A DNA stretch of 64,000 bases from Pannonibacter phragmitetus_B (GCF_050510895.1 NZ_JBNINT010000001.1:4355572-4419571); one strand, 5' to 3'. Shown: positions 55,100 through 64,000, counted from the first letter of the stretch. Made by a program: numbers and translations. Notes: generated by a model from the letters alone, not told the origin.

Positions 55100-56173
55100 A
55101 TGCTGGCGCAAGCAAAACTCGACACACTGCTGAACCGCTTTGCCGAACTCGAACACCGTATGTCCTGCGGTCCGGATGCGGGCGAATATGTGCGTCTTTC
55201 GCGCGAATACGCAGATCTGGAGCCGCTGGTGCGCGCCGTGCAGGCCTTGCGCAAGGCGGAAGAGGACCTTGCTGGCGCCGAGGCACTGATTGCGGAGGCT
55301 GGCAGTGACCGGGAAATGCGCGAACTGGCCGAGCTGGAGCGCGATGAGCTGACGCAGAAGGTGGAGGAGCTGACGCAGGCCGTGCGCATCGGCCTTTTGC
55401 CGAAGGATAGCGCCGACAAGAACGATGCCATTCTGGAAGTGCGTGCAGGCACTGGCGGGGACGAGGCCGCGCTTTTTGCGGGTGACCTGTTCCGCATGTA
55501 TCAGCGCTATGCCGCACTTCAGGGCTGGAAAGTGGAAGTGCTGTCGGCCAGTGAGGGCGAGGCGGGCGGCTTCAAGGAAGTGATCGCCTCGGTTACGGGC
55601 GAGAATGTGTTTGCCCGGCTCAAGTTCGAATCAGGTGTGCACCGGGTGCAGCGCGTGCCTGAGACCGAATCGGGCGGACGCATCCATACCTCCGCTGCCA
55701 CGGTCGCCGTGCTGCCGCAGGCCGAAGAGGTGGACGTGGATGTCCAGGAATCAGACCTGAAGATCGACACTTACCGGGCATCTGGCGCAGGCGGCCAGCA
55801 CGTCAACACCACCGATTCGGCTGTGCGTATCACCCATCTGCCTACCGGTATCGTCGTGGCGGTGCAGGACGAACGCTCCCAGCACAAGAACAGGGCCAGA
55901 GCGCTGCAGCTTCTGCGCGCCCGAATCTATGATGCGCAGCGCGATAAGGCGGCGAACGAACGCTCGGAGGCGCGGCGCCTGCAGGTGGGCTCCGGCGACC
56001 GTTCCGAGCGCATCCGCACCTATAATTTCCCGCAAGGCCGGGTCACCGATCACCGCATCGGCCTGACGCTTTACAAGCTGGAGCAGGTGCTGGCAGGCGA
56101 GGCGTTGAACGAACTGGTCGAAGCGCTGACAGTCGATCATCAGGCAACGCTGATGGCGGCCGAGGAGGGCTGA
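55100..56173 (+). CDS. prfA: Peptide chain release factor 1 (RF1)
   Basis: RF1 ends translation at UAA and UAG. The stop-codon recognition tripeptide PET is at residues 187-189 and the peptidyl-hydrolysis motif GGQ at 231-233 within SGAGGQHVNTTDSAVRITH. The length of 357 residues is normal. prmC, whose product methylates the GGQ glutamine, starts four bases after the stop. Confidence 0.97.
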   Translation: MLAQAKLDTLLNRFAELEHRMSCGPDAGEYVRLSREYADLEPLVRAVQALRKAEEDLAGAEALIAEAGSDREMRELAELERDELTQKVEELTQAVRIGLLPKDSADKNDAILEVRAGTGGDEAALFAGDLFRMYQRYAALQGWKVEVLSASEGEAGGFKEVIASVTGENVFARLKFESGVHRVQRVPETESGGRIHTSAATVAVLPQAEEVDVDVQESDLKIDTYRASGAGGQHVNTTDSAVRITHLPTGIVVAVQDERSQHKNRARALQLLRARIYDAQRDKAANERSEARRLQVGSGDRSERIRTYNFPQGRVTDHRIGLTLYKLEQVLAGEALNELVEALTVDHQATLMAAEEG

Positions 56174-56177
56174 CCCC

Positions 56178-57049
56178 ATGTCCGGGACAGGGGATGTGCC
56201 AACTCTGGGTGCGCTTTACCGCGAGCTGCGCGACAGGTTCCGCAAGGCGGGCCTTGCTTCGCCGGAGCTGGACGCCCGGCTGCTCGTGGCCGCTGCTGCT
56301 GGCCTGTCTCCCGGTGATGTCGTGCTGCGCTCCGATGATCCGGTAAGCGAGGCTGCTTCAACGCTGGCGCGCCACCATGCGCAGCGGCGCGAGGCGCGTG
56401 AGCCAGTGGGCCGCATTCTCGGCGAGCGGCAGTTTTTCGGACTGGATCTGGCCCTTTCCCCGGACACGCTGGAGCCGCGTCCTGATACGGAAATTCTGGT
56501 GGAGGTGATGCTGGCGCGGGCAGGGGGCTTATCAACCCGCTGATTGCCGACATCGGCACAGGTACGGGAGCCATCATTCTGGCCCTGCTCAATGAGCTGC
56601 CACAGGCGCACGGTCTTGCGATTGATCTGTCTGCCGGTGCGCTCGAGACGGCGCTGGCCAATGCAAGGCGCCACGGGCTGGACGAGAGGCTTGCTTTTGC
56701 GCAGGCAAATTATGCCGAAAGTCTTGCGCCGGTGTTCGACTGGATCGTCAGCAATCCGCCCTACATCGTGTCGGATGTGATTGCCGGGCTTGAGGAAGAT
56801 GTGCGCCAGCATGACCCTGTTCTGGCGCTGGATGGCGGGCCTGATGGCCTTGTCGCTTACCGTGCAATCGTGCCGCAAGCGCTGACTGCGCTGCGTCCCG
56901 GCGGCCGCCTCGGATTCGAGATTGGCTTTGACCAGGGCAGTGCCGTGTGTGGCCTGATGGCAGATGCCGGATTCCAGAATCTTGAAATCATTCAGGATCT
57001 CGGCGGAAATGACCGTGTAGTGACGGGTATTAAGCCGGCATGGGGCTGA
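56178..57049 (+). pseudogene. prmC: Release factor glutamine methyltransferase PrmC, frameshifted as sequenced
   Basis: PrmC methylates the glutamine of the GGQ motif in RF1 and RF2. The N-terminal helical domain reads to LEPRPDTEILVEVMLARAGG, where the frame ends at 56541-56543. One lost base near 56528 restores INPLIADIGTGTGAIILALLNELP, the catalytic SNPPYIVSD and the C-terminal GGNDRVVTGIKPAWG. The restored protein is about 290 residues, full length. As with lysC, error in the sequence is more likely than loss of this important gene. Confidence 0.92.
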
Positions 57050-57428
57050 CTGCGGACATCCTTTAAAAAAGGCTTGGAAATCTGACGCGAACCGGCTAGT
57101 TTCACTTTGCCGAAGCCGGGATAACGCGGTCGGGGCGAGTTTCTCGCCATATCGGCGATCCAGCCCACGCAGGGATTATGGGCCGAACGATCGCAACGCG
57201 TTTTGGAAACCGAACATCTTCTGATTAATCGGACTGTCGGTCTGTCGCAGAATATGACGATTGCGTTACCCTTTGCCGGGTGGTGCTGTCGTGGCGGTTC
57301 ATTGTTCACAGCCGGTCATGCTCCCTTCACTGGAGCCGGGTAACGCCGGAATCCCAGCGCAGGGAATACAGACGCGCTTTTGATTGGCCGGCCTTGCCGG
57401 CCGCCGTTCCTTAAGAGTTAACGGCAGG
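57050..57428 (+). other. 379-base non-coding leader before the DUF4167 gene
   Basis: No coding frame is supported here. The stretch holds two compact hairpins, GGCGAG/CTCGCC (57134-57139 with 57143-57148) and a perfect GGCCGGC/GCCGGCC (57386-57392 with 57396-57402) about 26 bases before the start codon. It could be a structured 5' untranslated region or contain a small RNA. I recognise no named motif. Confidence 0.4.
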
Positions 57429-58406
57429 ATGAGACCAGGAAATCAAAATAAGCAGCGTATGCGGAACAACCGGGGCCGTAAGGGACCGAATCCGCTGACC
57501 CGGACGTTTGAATCGAACGGCCCGGACGTGAAGATCAGGGGTACGGCTCTGCACATTGCCGAGAAGTACCAGCAGCTGGCCCGCGACGCACAGGCAGCCG
57601 GTGACCGGATCATGTCGGAGAACTATTTCCAGCATGCCGAGCACTATTACCGCATCGTTGCGGCAGCGCAGCCCAATATGGCAGCAAGCGGCGGCCTGCG
57701 GTTCGACAACGGCTATGACGAGGAAGAGGGCGAGGATCAGGGTGCCGAAGGCGCCGAGATCAACGAGCGTTCCGACCGTCAGGACCAGCCTGAGCGTTCC
57801 GAACGTTTTGAGCGCCCCGAGCGGTCTGAACGGTCTGAGCGCATGGAGCGGCAGGACCGCCCTGGCCGTCAGGACCGGGGTGACCGTCAGGAGCGTTCCG
57901 AGCGTGGTGAGCGCCCCGAACGCGGTGACCGTCCGATGCGCCAGGAGCGTTCCGAGCGCAACAACCGTCAGGACCGGTATGAGCGCCGTGACCGGGATGA
58001 CCGGCAGGACCGCCAGGAACGCGCCCCTCGCCCGGTTGAATATGTTGCTGCTGACGAGCCGCAGCCCTTCATCGAGCACATGCCGGTTCCAGGCCTGAAC
58101 GAGGGGCACATCAGCCGTCCGGTTCATGACGAGCCGGTCCAGACGGAAGCTGCGGTCTATCCCGGCGCCGAAGGTGAAGATGGTGAGGATGGCCGCCCGC
58201 GCCGCCGTCTGCGTGGCACCCGTGGCCGTGGCCAGCGCCGTGAAGGCGAGGATGCCCCGGCTGAGGAAGCTGCCGCTCCTGCCCCGGCTCCGGCCGAGGC
58301 TGCTGCCCCTGTGGAAGCTGGCGATGAGCCCAAGCCCCGCGCGCGCCGCACGCCGCGTCCGCGCCGCACCAAGGATGTGGAAGAAACCACCTCCAGCGAC
58401 GCCTGA
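57429..58406 (+). CDS. DUF4167 domain-containing protein with charged low-complexity region
   Basis: The 325-residue protein begins with a basic DUF4167 domain (about residues 10-85), including RGRKGPNPLTRTFESNGPDVKIRG and ARDAQAAGDRIMSENYFQHAEHYYRI. Residues 110-200 are an extreme Arg/Glu/Asp/Gln repeat, and the tail is Ala/Pro-rich with a basic end (RTPRPRRTKD). The domain is alphaproteobacterial and its function is unknown. The charge pattern suggests nucleic-acid binding or condensate formation, which is inference. The ATG at 57429 is the natural start (MRPGNQNKQ). A terminator follows. Confidence 0.88.
   Translation: MRPGNQNKQRMRNNRGRKGPNPLTRTFESNGPDVKIRGTALHIAEKYQQLARDAQAAGDRIMSENYFQHAEHYYRIVAAAQPNMAASGGLRFDNGYDEEEGEDQGAEGAEINERSDRQDQPERSERFERPERSERSERMERQDRPGRQDRGDRQERSERGERPERGDRPMRQERSERNNRQDRYERRDRDDRQDRQERAPRPVEYVAADEPQPFIEHMPVPGLNEGHISRPVHDEPVQTEAAVYPGAEGEDGEDGRPRRRLRGTRGRGQRREGEDAPAEEAAAPAPAPAEAAAPVEAGDEPKPRARRTPRPRRTKDVEETTSSDA
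57760..58025 (+). repeat. Repeats coding for Arg/Glu/Asp/Gln-rich tract
   Basis: Within the DUF4167 gene, short related units such as CAGGAGCGTTCCGAGCG, CAGGACCG and GAGCGCCCCGA recur many times. They encode RSER, RQDR, RPER and RGDR tetrapeptides. Such tracts change length readily by slippage and are easy to misassemble. Confidence 0.75.
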
Positions 58407-58433
58407 TCAGGCGGCAGGCTGCAAAAAGTTATG

Positions 58434-58464
58434 AAAGGGCGTCCCGGTCTCCGGGGCGCCCTTT
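58434..58464 (+). terminator. Terminator after the DUF4167 gene
   Basis: A composite stem, eight bases outer (58434-58441 with 58457-58464) and five inner, with one wobble pair between, closes on a three-base loop and is followed by CTCTTG. Confidence 0.8.
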
Positions 58465-58542
58465 CTCTTGTGTCTGCCGCCGTACGTCGAGCTCCGCGAA
58501 AGCTCCGTGGGTCAGGATCCTTCCGGAGTTGTCAGGCACCCC

Positions 58543-58571
58543 TTTTGTTGTCAATTTGCAACACTATATGA
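58543..58571 (+). promoter_or_regulatory. Candidate clpB promoter
   Basis: CTTTTG at 58543-58548 and TATATG at 58566-58571 are 17 bases apart, upstream of clpB in the 304-base gap after DUF4167. A heat-shock sigma-32-type element is expected here, but the match is only partial. Confidence 0.3.
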
Positions 58572-58710
58572 GCCTTGCCATCCAGAGTGATGGTGCGGGT
58601 GCCCGCTGGGGCAGCTTGCGGCCGCAAGGCCGGGGCTGCCTGCCGAATGGGGCCCGCAGTCCAGCACGCCGGCCATGCTACGGGTGGTCAGGCGGAAAGG
58701 AGTTTCGCGA

Positions 58711-61314
58711 ATGAATATGGAAAAATACACCGAACGGGCGCGCGGCTTCATCCAGTCTGCGCAGACCTTTGCGCTAGGGCAGGGGCATCAGCAGTTCCTC
58801 CCTGAACATCTGCTCAAGGTGCTGATTGATGATCCTGAGGGAATGGCTGCCGGGTTGATCGACCGCGCCGGCGGCTCGTCTCAGGATGTCCGCCTTGCCG
58901 TCGAGCAGGCGATTTCGCGTCTGCCGAAAGTCTCCGGCGGTTCAGGGCAGCTTTATCTGTCTCCCGCCATGGCGCGCTTTTTCGAGCAGGCCGAGAAGGT
59001 GGCAGACAAGGCGGGCGACAGCTTCGTCACCGTCGAGCGCATGCTGCTGGCTCTGGCCATGGACAATGACAGCGAGGCCGGCAAACTGCTGGCCAAGGCG
59101 GGCGTGTCTCCGGCCAATCTCAACCAGGCGATCAATGCCCTGCGCAAGGGCCGCACGGCAACCTCGGCCAGTGCCGAGAATCAGTATGACGCTCTGAAGA
59201 AATATGCGCGCGACCTGACGCAGGTGGCACGGGACGGCAAGCTTGATCCGGTCATTGGCCGTGACGAGGAGATCCGCCGCACCATTCAGGTTCTCTCCCG
59301 CCGCACCAAGAACAATCCGGTTCTGATCGGTGAGCCGGGCGTCGGCAAGACGGCCATCGCCGAAGGCCTTGCCCTGCGCATCGTCAACGGCGATGTGCCG
59401 GAAAGCCTCAAGGACAAGCAGCTTCTGGCCCTCGACATGGGCTCGCTGATTGCGGGTGCCAAATACCGCGGCGAGTTCGAGGAACGGCTGAAGGCGGTTC
59501 TCTCCGAAGTCGAGACGGCGGCGGGTGGCATCATCCTGTTCATCGACGAGATGCACACTCTGGTTGGCGCAGGTAAGGCGGACGGGGCGATGGACGCCTC
59601 CAATCTGCTGAAGCCGGCTCTTGCCCGTGGTGAACTGCATTGCGTCGGTGCGACCACGCTCGATGAATACCGCAAGCACGTGGAAAAGGATGCGGCGCTG
59701 GCCCGCCGGTTCCAGCCGGTTTTCGTCAGTGAGCCCACGGTGGAGGACACCATCTCCATCCTGCGCGGCATCAAGGAGAAATACGAGCTGCATCACGGTG
59801 TGCGTATCACCGATTCGGCCATCGTCTCCGCCGCGACATTGTCGAACCGCTACATCACCGACCGGTTCCTGCCGGACAAGGCCATCGATCTGATGGACGA
59901 AGCCGCAAGCCGTCTCCGGATGCAGGTGGATTCCAAGCCCGAAGAGCTTGATGAACTCGACCGGCGCATCATCCAGCTCAAGATCGAGCGGGAGGCGCTG
60001 AAGAAGGAGAACGATCCTGCCGCGCAGGACCGGCTGACCCGTCTTGAGAAGGAGCTGACGTCGCTTGAGGAAGAGTCCGATGCGCTGACCCAGCGCTGGC
60101 AGGGCGAGAAGGACAAGCTGAACGTCGAGCAGAAGCTCAAGGAACAGCTGGACGGTGCCCGCAGCGAGCTGGAAAAGGCGCAGCGGCAGGGCAATCTTGC
60201 CCGGGCTGGTGAGCTTGCCTATGGCGTCATTCCGGAGCTGGAGCGCAAGCTGGCTGATATGGCCGGTGCCAGCGCCAAGGGGGCGATGCTGGATGAGGCA
60301 GTGACCTCCAGCCACATCGCGCAGGTGGTGTCGAAGTGGACGGGTATTCCGGTCGACAAGATGCTGGAAGGCGAGCGTGACAAGCTGCTGCGCATGGAAG
60401 ATGTGCTGGCGGGCCGGGTGATCGGTCAGGCCGAAGCGATCCATGCGGTTTCCACTGCCGTCCGCCGCGCCCGTGCCGGGCTGCAGGATCCGAACCGGCC
60501 AATCGGCTCCTTCATGTTCCTTGGGCCCACGGGCGTGGGCAAGACGGAACTGACCAAGGCGCTGGCCTCGTTCCTCTTCGATGATGACACGGCGATGGTC
60601 CGCCTCGACATGTCGGAATACATGGAGAAGCACTCGGTTTCCCGCCTCATCGGCGCACCTCCCGGTTACGTCGGCTATGAGGAGGGCGGAGCCCTGACGG
60701 AGGCGGTACGCCGCCGCCCCTATCAGGTCGTGCTCTTCGACGAGATCGAGAAGGCCCATACGGATGTGTTCAACGTGCTCCTGCAGGTCCTTGATGACGG
60801 CCGCCTGACCGATGGACAGGGCCGCACCGTCGACTTCCGCAACACGCTGATCATCATGACCTCGAACCTGGGTGCCGAATATCTGGTCAACCAGCCTGAG
60901 GGCGAGGATACGGACAAGGTTCGGAATGAGGTGATGGATGTGGTTCGCAGCCACTTCCGGCCCGAGTTCCTCAACCGCCTGGACGAGATCGTGCTCTTCC
61001 ACCGGCTGCAGCGCAACCAGATGGCTTCCATCGTTTCGATTCAGCTGGAGCGGCTGCGGGCACTGCTTGCCGACCGCAAGATCACGCTGGATCTGGACGA
61101 CAGCGCCATCGGCTGGCTGTCACAGAAGGGCTACGACGCTGCCTACGGCGCCCGGCCGCTGAAGCGGGTGATCCAGAAGGATGTACAGGACCCGCTGGCA
61201 GAGAAGATCCTCTCTGGTACGGTGAAGGACGGCGACCACGTTGCGGTCAGCGCCGGAACGGACCGGCTGATCTTCACGACTGGCCCGGCCGCTGGGGAAT
61301 CCGAAGCGGCCTGA
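58711..61314 (+). CDS. clpB: ATP-dependent chaperone ClpB
   Basis: ClpB is the hexameric disaggregase that works with DnaK to rescue aggregated proteins after heat stress. The 867-residue protein contains a Clp N domain (residues 1-145), a first AAA module with GEPGVGKTA, a long coiled-coil middle domain (about 400-520) needed for DnaK contact, and a second AAA module with GPTGVGKTE. The middle domain distinguishes it from ClpA and ClpC. AAGGAG stands nine bases before the ATG at 58711; an upstream extension to 58675 is unlikely. Confidence 0.97.
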   Translation: MNMEKYTERARGFIQSAQTFALGQGHQQFLPEHLLKVLIDDPEGMAAGLIDRAGGSSQDVRLAVEQAISRLPKVSGGSGQLYLSPAMARFFEQAEKVADKAGDSFVTVERMLLALAMDNDSEAGKLLAKAGVSPANLNQAINALRKGRTATSASAENQYDALKKYARDLTQVARDGKLDPVIGRDEEIRRTIQVLSRRTKNNPVLIGEPGVGKTAIAEGLALRIVNGDVPESLKDKQLLALDMGSLIAGAKYRGEFEERLKAVLSEVETAAGGIILFIDEMHTLVGAGKADGAMDASNLLKPALARGELHCVGATTLDEYRKHVEKDAALARRFQPVFVSEPTVEDTISILRGIKEKYELHHGVRITDSAIVSAATLSNRYITDRFLPDKAIDLMDEAASRLRMQVDSKPEELDELDRRIIQLKIEREALKKENDPAAQDRLTRLEKELTSLEEESDALTQRWQGEKDKLNVEQKLKEQLDGARSELEKAQRQGNLARAGELAYGVIPELERKLADMAGASAKGAMLDEAVTSSHIAQVVSKWTGIPVDKMLEGERDKLLRMEDVLAGRVIGQAEAIHAVSTAVRRARAGLQDPNRPIGSFMFLGPTGVGKTELTKALASFLFDDDTAMVRLDMSEYMEKHSVSRLIGAPPGYVGYEEGGALTEAVRRRPYQVVLFDEIEKAHTDVFNVLLQVLDDGRLTDGQGRTVDFRNTLIIMTSNLGAEYLVNQPEGEDTDKVRNEVMDVVRSHFRPEFLNRLDEIVLFHRLQRNQMASIVSIQLERLRALLADRKITLDLDDSAIGWLSQKGYDAAYGARPLKRVIQKDVQDPLAEKILSGTVKDGDHVAVSAGTDRLIFTTGPAAGESEAA

Positions 61315-61348
61315 TGCGCCGCCAGTCTTGAAAACGCCAGGTCATGAA

Positions 61349-61380
61349 AAAGGCCCGCCGGAGCGATCCTGCGGGCCTTT
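61349..61380. terminator. Bidirectional terminator between clpB and the M23 peptidase gene
   Basis: Ten-base perfect arms (61349-61358 and 61371-61380) with A residues before and TTTCTTG after can serve both converging genes. Confidence 0.85.
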
Positions 61381-61428
61381 CTTGTCTTGACTGTCTGGCT
61401 TTGTGAGGCCGTTGCGTCAGCACTCCGT

Positions 61429-63399
61429 CTATGAGCCTGAAGCCGAAGCAAAGCGCGATGGCTTCTGCCCACGCTCCAGCAAGGCATCGATACGGGTGCG
61501 CTCCTGCTCGAAATTCGCCAGCATGTCGCCATCCAGCACACGCCCGCGTGGCAGGCGGATGCGCATCGGGTCCACAAAGTTCTTGTTCACCAGCACCTCA
61601 TAATGAAGGTGCGGGCCGGTGGAGAGGCCTGTCGAGCCCACATAGCCAATGATCTGGCCCTGGGTGACGCGACCGCCTTCCTTGATGCCGGGGCCGAAGT
61701 CGTTCATGTGGTTGTAGGTGGTGACATAGCCATTGGCATGGCGCAGCTCCACCCGCTTGCCATAGCCCGATTCCCATCCGGCCTTGATAATGGTGCCGTT
61801 GCCCGAGGCCATGATCGGCGTGCCGCGCGGAGCAGACCAGTCCACACCCGTGTGCATCTTGCCAAAGCCATAGACCGGATGCTGGCGCATGCCGAAGCCT
61901 GAACGGAAGGTGCCGCCGGAGAGCGGCTTGCGCATGAGGAACTTCTTCGCGCTGCGGCCTTCTTCATCATAGTAATCGACCGAGCCGTCATCCGGCGCGC
62001 GGAAACGGTAAAGCCGCCGCTCGGCAGAACCGGTGTGCAGCGAGGCATAGAGGATCTCGCCGTTTCCACCAGTCTCATCGTCGCCACCGCCGTAGAATAC
62101 TTCCAGCGAGTCTCCTGGCTGGACGCGGCCGTTGAAGTCCACGTCGTAGGAGAAGGCGCCGATCAGCTCCTTGATCAGGTCTTCCGGGATCTGTTGCTCA
62201 AGCGCCGTCTGATAGACGCTTTCATACAGCGAGACTGAGGGGCCGCCGCTGTTGCCGCCAAAGGCGTTGCTGTTCGCTTCGGCAAAGGCGTCCAGCAGAT
62301 CACCGGCCGGCTCATTGGCAGTGACGTAAATGCCGTTGTCCGAGCGCGCGACGGTCGCCTTGTGCTGGGTTTCTGTGTAGATGCTGACCCGCTCCACCCG
62401 CTGAATAGTCGGGTCTGCCGGATCTGAACCAAGGGCAATGCGCAGCCGGTCGCCGGGGGCGACATCAAGAATGCCTGCGCCAAAGCGGAAGGCTGCCAGA
62501 ATCGCTTCCGCTTCCGGATCTGACGCCTGATTGTCGAGAAGAATGTCCTTGAAGGCCATTTCCGGTTCGACCGGTATGATGCGCTCGTCAAAACCGGCGA
62601 CGGGAGCTGTGCCGGCCTGCTTGGAAACGAAGGAGACGTTTTCCTGGGTGATGCGGACCGACAACCGGGCAAAGTCGGGCTGACGGGCAAGGTCGAAATC
62701 GAAACGGTCCGGGTTGACGATGGTCCGGGATGCGATCTGCACACCGCTTTCGCTCAGGAATTGGGCCGAAGCCCGCACCTGCTCTTCGATCTCCGTTTCC
62801 GATGGCGTGAGCGCTGTGTCGATTAGCGGGCTGTTGACCGGAAAGTCACTCTGGGCCAGCGTGAACTCACCCTCGGACTTTGCGGAATAGACCGCATCGC
62901 TGACCGTGCGCTCGTCCAGCGGCTTCTGATCGGCGAACATCTGCAACGGATTGAAGGCCGGAATGCGGCCCTCCACATCTGTGAGGCGCCGGGTCGTCAG
63001 GGTGGTGTTCACAAATGTATAAGGCTTCGCCTTGATGTGCTCCTGATCGCCGCTGCGTGTCACGACGTTCAACGGAATGACGCGTTTGCTGGTGAACTGG
63101 GCTGCAGCCTTGCTGACCCGGTCTCCTTTTGTGCCGGCGCCTGCTGTGCTGAGCACTTCCGGGTTCGGCGTGTGAGCCGTCGCAGCGGCGACACGATATT
63201 GTCCGTCAAGGGCTGCAATCAATGCGCCGCCCATCAGCACGATAGACGTTACGCCCGTCAGGACGGTCCCGGTCAGCCAGCGCAGGCTCACCTTGCGGCG
63301 GTCGGGCAATGCGTTCCGCTCGTCGTAAACAACGAGCGGCGGCATGGTGCCAAGTTCGACCGCCGGATGGGCGTGAGACTGGAAGGGGCCCAGATGCAT
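61429..63399 (-). CDS. M23 family metallopeptidase (cell-wall endopeptidase)
   Basis: This is a membrane-anchored LytM/peptidase M23 enzyme, predicted to cut peptidoglycan cross-bridges or regulate amidases. A cytoplasmic start of about 35 residues is followed by one membrane segment (LTGTVLTGVTSIVLMGGALIAAL), a long periplasmic region, and the C-terminal M23 domain with zinc motifs HTGVDWSAPRG and HLHYEV, so the catalytic residues are present. I chose the ATG at 63399 (MHLGPFQSH) with AAGG six bases upstream; the frame to 63624 is not protein-like. Length is 656 residues. Confidence 0.9.
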   Translation of the reverse strand: MHLGPFQSHAHPAVELGTMPPLVVYDERNALPDRRKVSLRWLTGTVLTGVTSIVLMGGALIAALDGQYRVAAATAHTPNPEVLSTAGAGTKGDRVSKAAAQFTSKRVIPLNVVTRSGDQEHIKAKPYTFVNTTLTTRRLTDVEGRIPAFNPLQMFADQKPLDERTVSDAVYSAKSEGEFTLAQSDFPVNSPLIDTALTPSETEIEEQVRASAQFLSESGVQIASRTIVNPDRFDFDLARQPDFARLSVRITQENVSFVSKQAGTAPVAGFDERIIPVEPEMAFKDILLDNQASDPEAEAILAAFRFGAGILDVAPGDRLRIALGSDPADPTIQRVERVSIYTETQHKATVARSDNGIYVTANEPAGDLLDAFAEANSNAFGGNSGGPSVSLYESVYQTALEQQIPEDLIKELIGAFSYDVDFNGRVQPGDSLEVFYGGGDDETGGNGEILYASLHTGSAERRLYRFRAPDDGSVDYYDEEGRSAKKFLMRKPLSGGTFRSGFGMRQHPVYGFGKMHTGVDWSAPRGTPIMASGNGTIIKAGWESGYGKRVELRHANGYVTTYNHMNDFGPGIKEGGRVTQGQIIGYVGSTGLSTGPHLHYEVLVNKNFVDPMRIRLPRGRVLDGDMLANFEQERTRIDALLERGQKPSRFASASGS

Positions 63400-63844
63400 C
63401 AGTTGCCTTGTCTGTTCATGTCGTCCCGCCCTGCCTTGTTCTGGCAAGGCCGCGCATTGCACGGAAACCTCCGCCTGCCGGAACCATCCGGAACCTGAGG
63501 GAAAATGCAGTCTGCCGCTGCAAAGGTCAACGGTACAGGCATGCAGCCCTGTCACTGTTGTCCCCCTGGAGGAAAGTGAGACGGTCGATAAGCGCGGTTT
63601 CGGGCATGAATATGGCTGGCCCATATATAGAGGGAGGCAACCGTGCCGGTGCCCGGGCGCTTGTTGTATCTTTTTCAGGGGCCGGAAGGACCTCCGGATG
63701 CCGGACGTGAAGGGCTTTTTTCGCGGGCTGCGAATTTTTTAAGCCGGCTTGTGGGCAAAGCGGCGGAAATCACAGGGCCAGACGGGCGAAACCCAAGCGT
63801 TTCTGCGGGGTTCCGGCCTTGTGAATCTTTTTTGACAATCTGTG
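63400..63844. other. Non-coding stretch between the M23 gene and the rRNA-type promoter
   Basis: No gene is supported. On the minus strand TATATA near 63624-63629 could be the -10 of the M23 gene. Two T-rich tracts (near 63715-63740 and 63826-63833) lie closer to the promoter and may act as upstream elements. Confidence 0.4.
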
Positions 63845-63872
63845 TTGACTCCTCTCGGGGGCTGGCTATAAA
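63845..63872 (+). promoter_or_regulatory. Strong rRNA-operon-type promoter
   Basis: TTGACT at 63845-63850 and TATAAA at 63867-63872 are separated by 16 bases, with a T-rich tract upstream and a GC-rich CCGCTCC discriminator downstream. This is the layout of alphaproteobacterial 16S rRNA promoters. Transcription would start near 63879. The following leader has GGCGCC repeats (63889-63894 and 63905-63910) able to form a hairpin. The 16S gene itself would begin outside the window. Confidence 0.7.
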
Positions 63873-64000
63873 CCGCTCCATCGACGGCGGCGCCACGGAA
63901 ACACGGCGCCAGACGCTGTCGGGTCAGCCGAAAACGACTGAGCCGCTGGTAGCTCGAAAGAGCGACGAGGTGATGTTGTCTCCGGTTCCCGGAAACGGGT

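Noticed and set aside
58942..61002. A 686-residue open frame opposite clpB
   Set aside because: It mirrors the ClpB coding frame and has no independent start signal or motif.

Overview
The window is ordinary chromosomal DNA of a high-GC alphaproteobacterium. Gene order and family content point to Hyphomicrobiales, possibly a Stappiaceae-like lineage. The supporting signs are the run secA, peptidyl-prolyl isomerase, argJ, mutT through lysC, ptsP, prfA, prmC, DUF4167 and clpB; the DUF2794, DUF1178 and DUF4167 proteins; a methylsuccinyl-CoA dehydrogenase; and a fosX gene inside a phosphonate (phn) cluster. The taxonomic placement is inference. I see no prophage, insertion sequence, CRISPR array, plasmid gene or recognisable defence island.

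Layout. 1-1.7 kb: the two ATPase genes of a urea ABC transporter (urtD, urtE), split by a palindromic repeat. 1.8-4.7 kb: an AsmA-family envelope protein. 4.7-8.8 kb: a partial phn locus (phnN, phnM, a DUF1045 2H-phosphoesterase and fosX on the minus strand, phnF divergent) without the C-P lyase core. 8.8-19 kb: CYTH-CHAD protein, cupin, cysteine-cluster protein, tRNA-Leu(CAA), YqaA/DedA, DsbB, a zincin-like protease, inorganic pyrophosphatase, GNAT, DUF2794, a subtilisin autotransporter and a BAX-inhibitor-1 protein with a candidate ybhL leader RNA. 19-25 kb: the ybbP-ybbA / tesA module, an aldo-keto reductase and ThpR. 26-35.5 kb: methylsuccinyl-CoA dehydrogenase (ethylmalonyl-CoA pathway), YihY, EamA, a chemoreceptor, a ferredoxin reductase, a hydrolase and a PfkB kinase. 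35.6-41 kb: L,D-transpeptidase, a GtrA/GT39 glycosylation pair and SecA. 41.5-63.4 kb: a housekeeping block (isomerase, argJ, mutT, an orphan Flp pilin, methyltransferase, comF, grxC, nitrilase, DUF1178, phasin, hydrolase, LysE, ubiG, lysC, ptsP, prfA, prmC, DUF4167, clpB, M23 peptidase). The last 160 bases carry a strong rRNA-type promoter and leader, so an rRNA operon probably begins just beyond the window.

How the genes relate. The phn genes converge on the ribose-phosphate end of phosphonate breakdown, with FosX destroying the phosphonate antibiotic fosfomycin. TesA/YbbA/YbbP, DsbB, the L,D-transpeptidase, the M23 peptidase, AsmA and GtrA/GT39 all act in the envelope. LysC, ArgJ and PtsP link amino-acid biosynthesis and nitrogen signalling. 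PrfA and PrmC form the translation-termination pair.

Sequence quality. Nine recognisable genes (AsmA, phnF, CYTH-CHAD, dsbB, ybbP, the chemoreceptor, LysE, lysC, prmC) are broken by eleven single-base frame changes. Ten of them behave as one-base deletions, several in or beside short G/C runs. Because lysC and prmC are among them, I read these as sequencing errors rather than real pseudogenes. No convincing new multi-gene system was found. The best leads are the DUF1045/FosX phn mini-cluster, a probable small RNA at 15.2-15.3 kb, the ybhL-type leader, and a 107-bp inverted-repeat element that supplies a stop codon.
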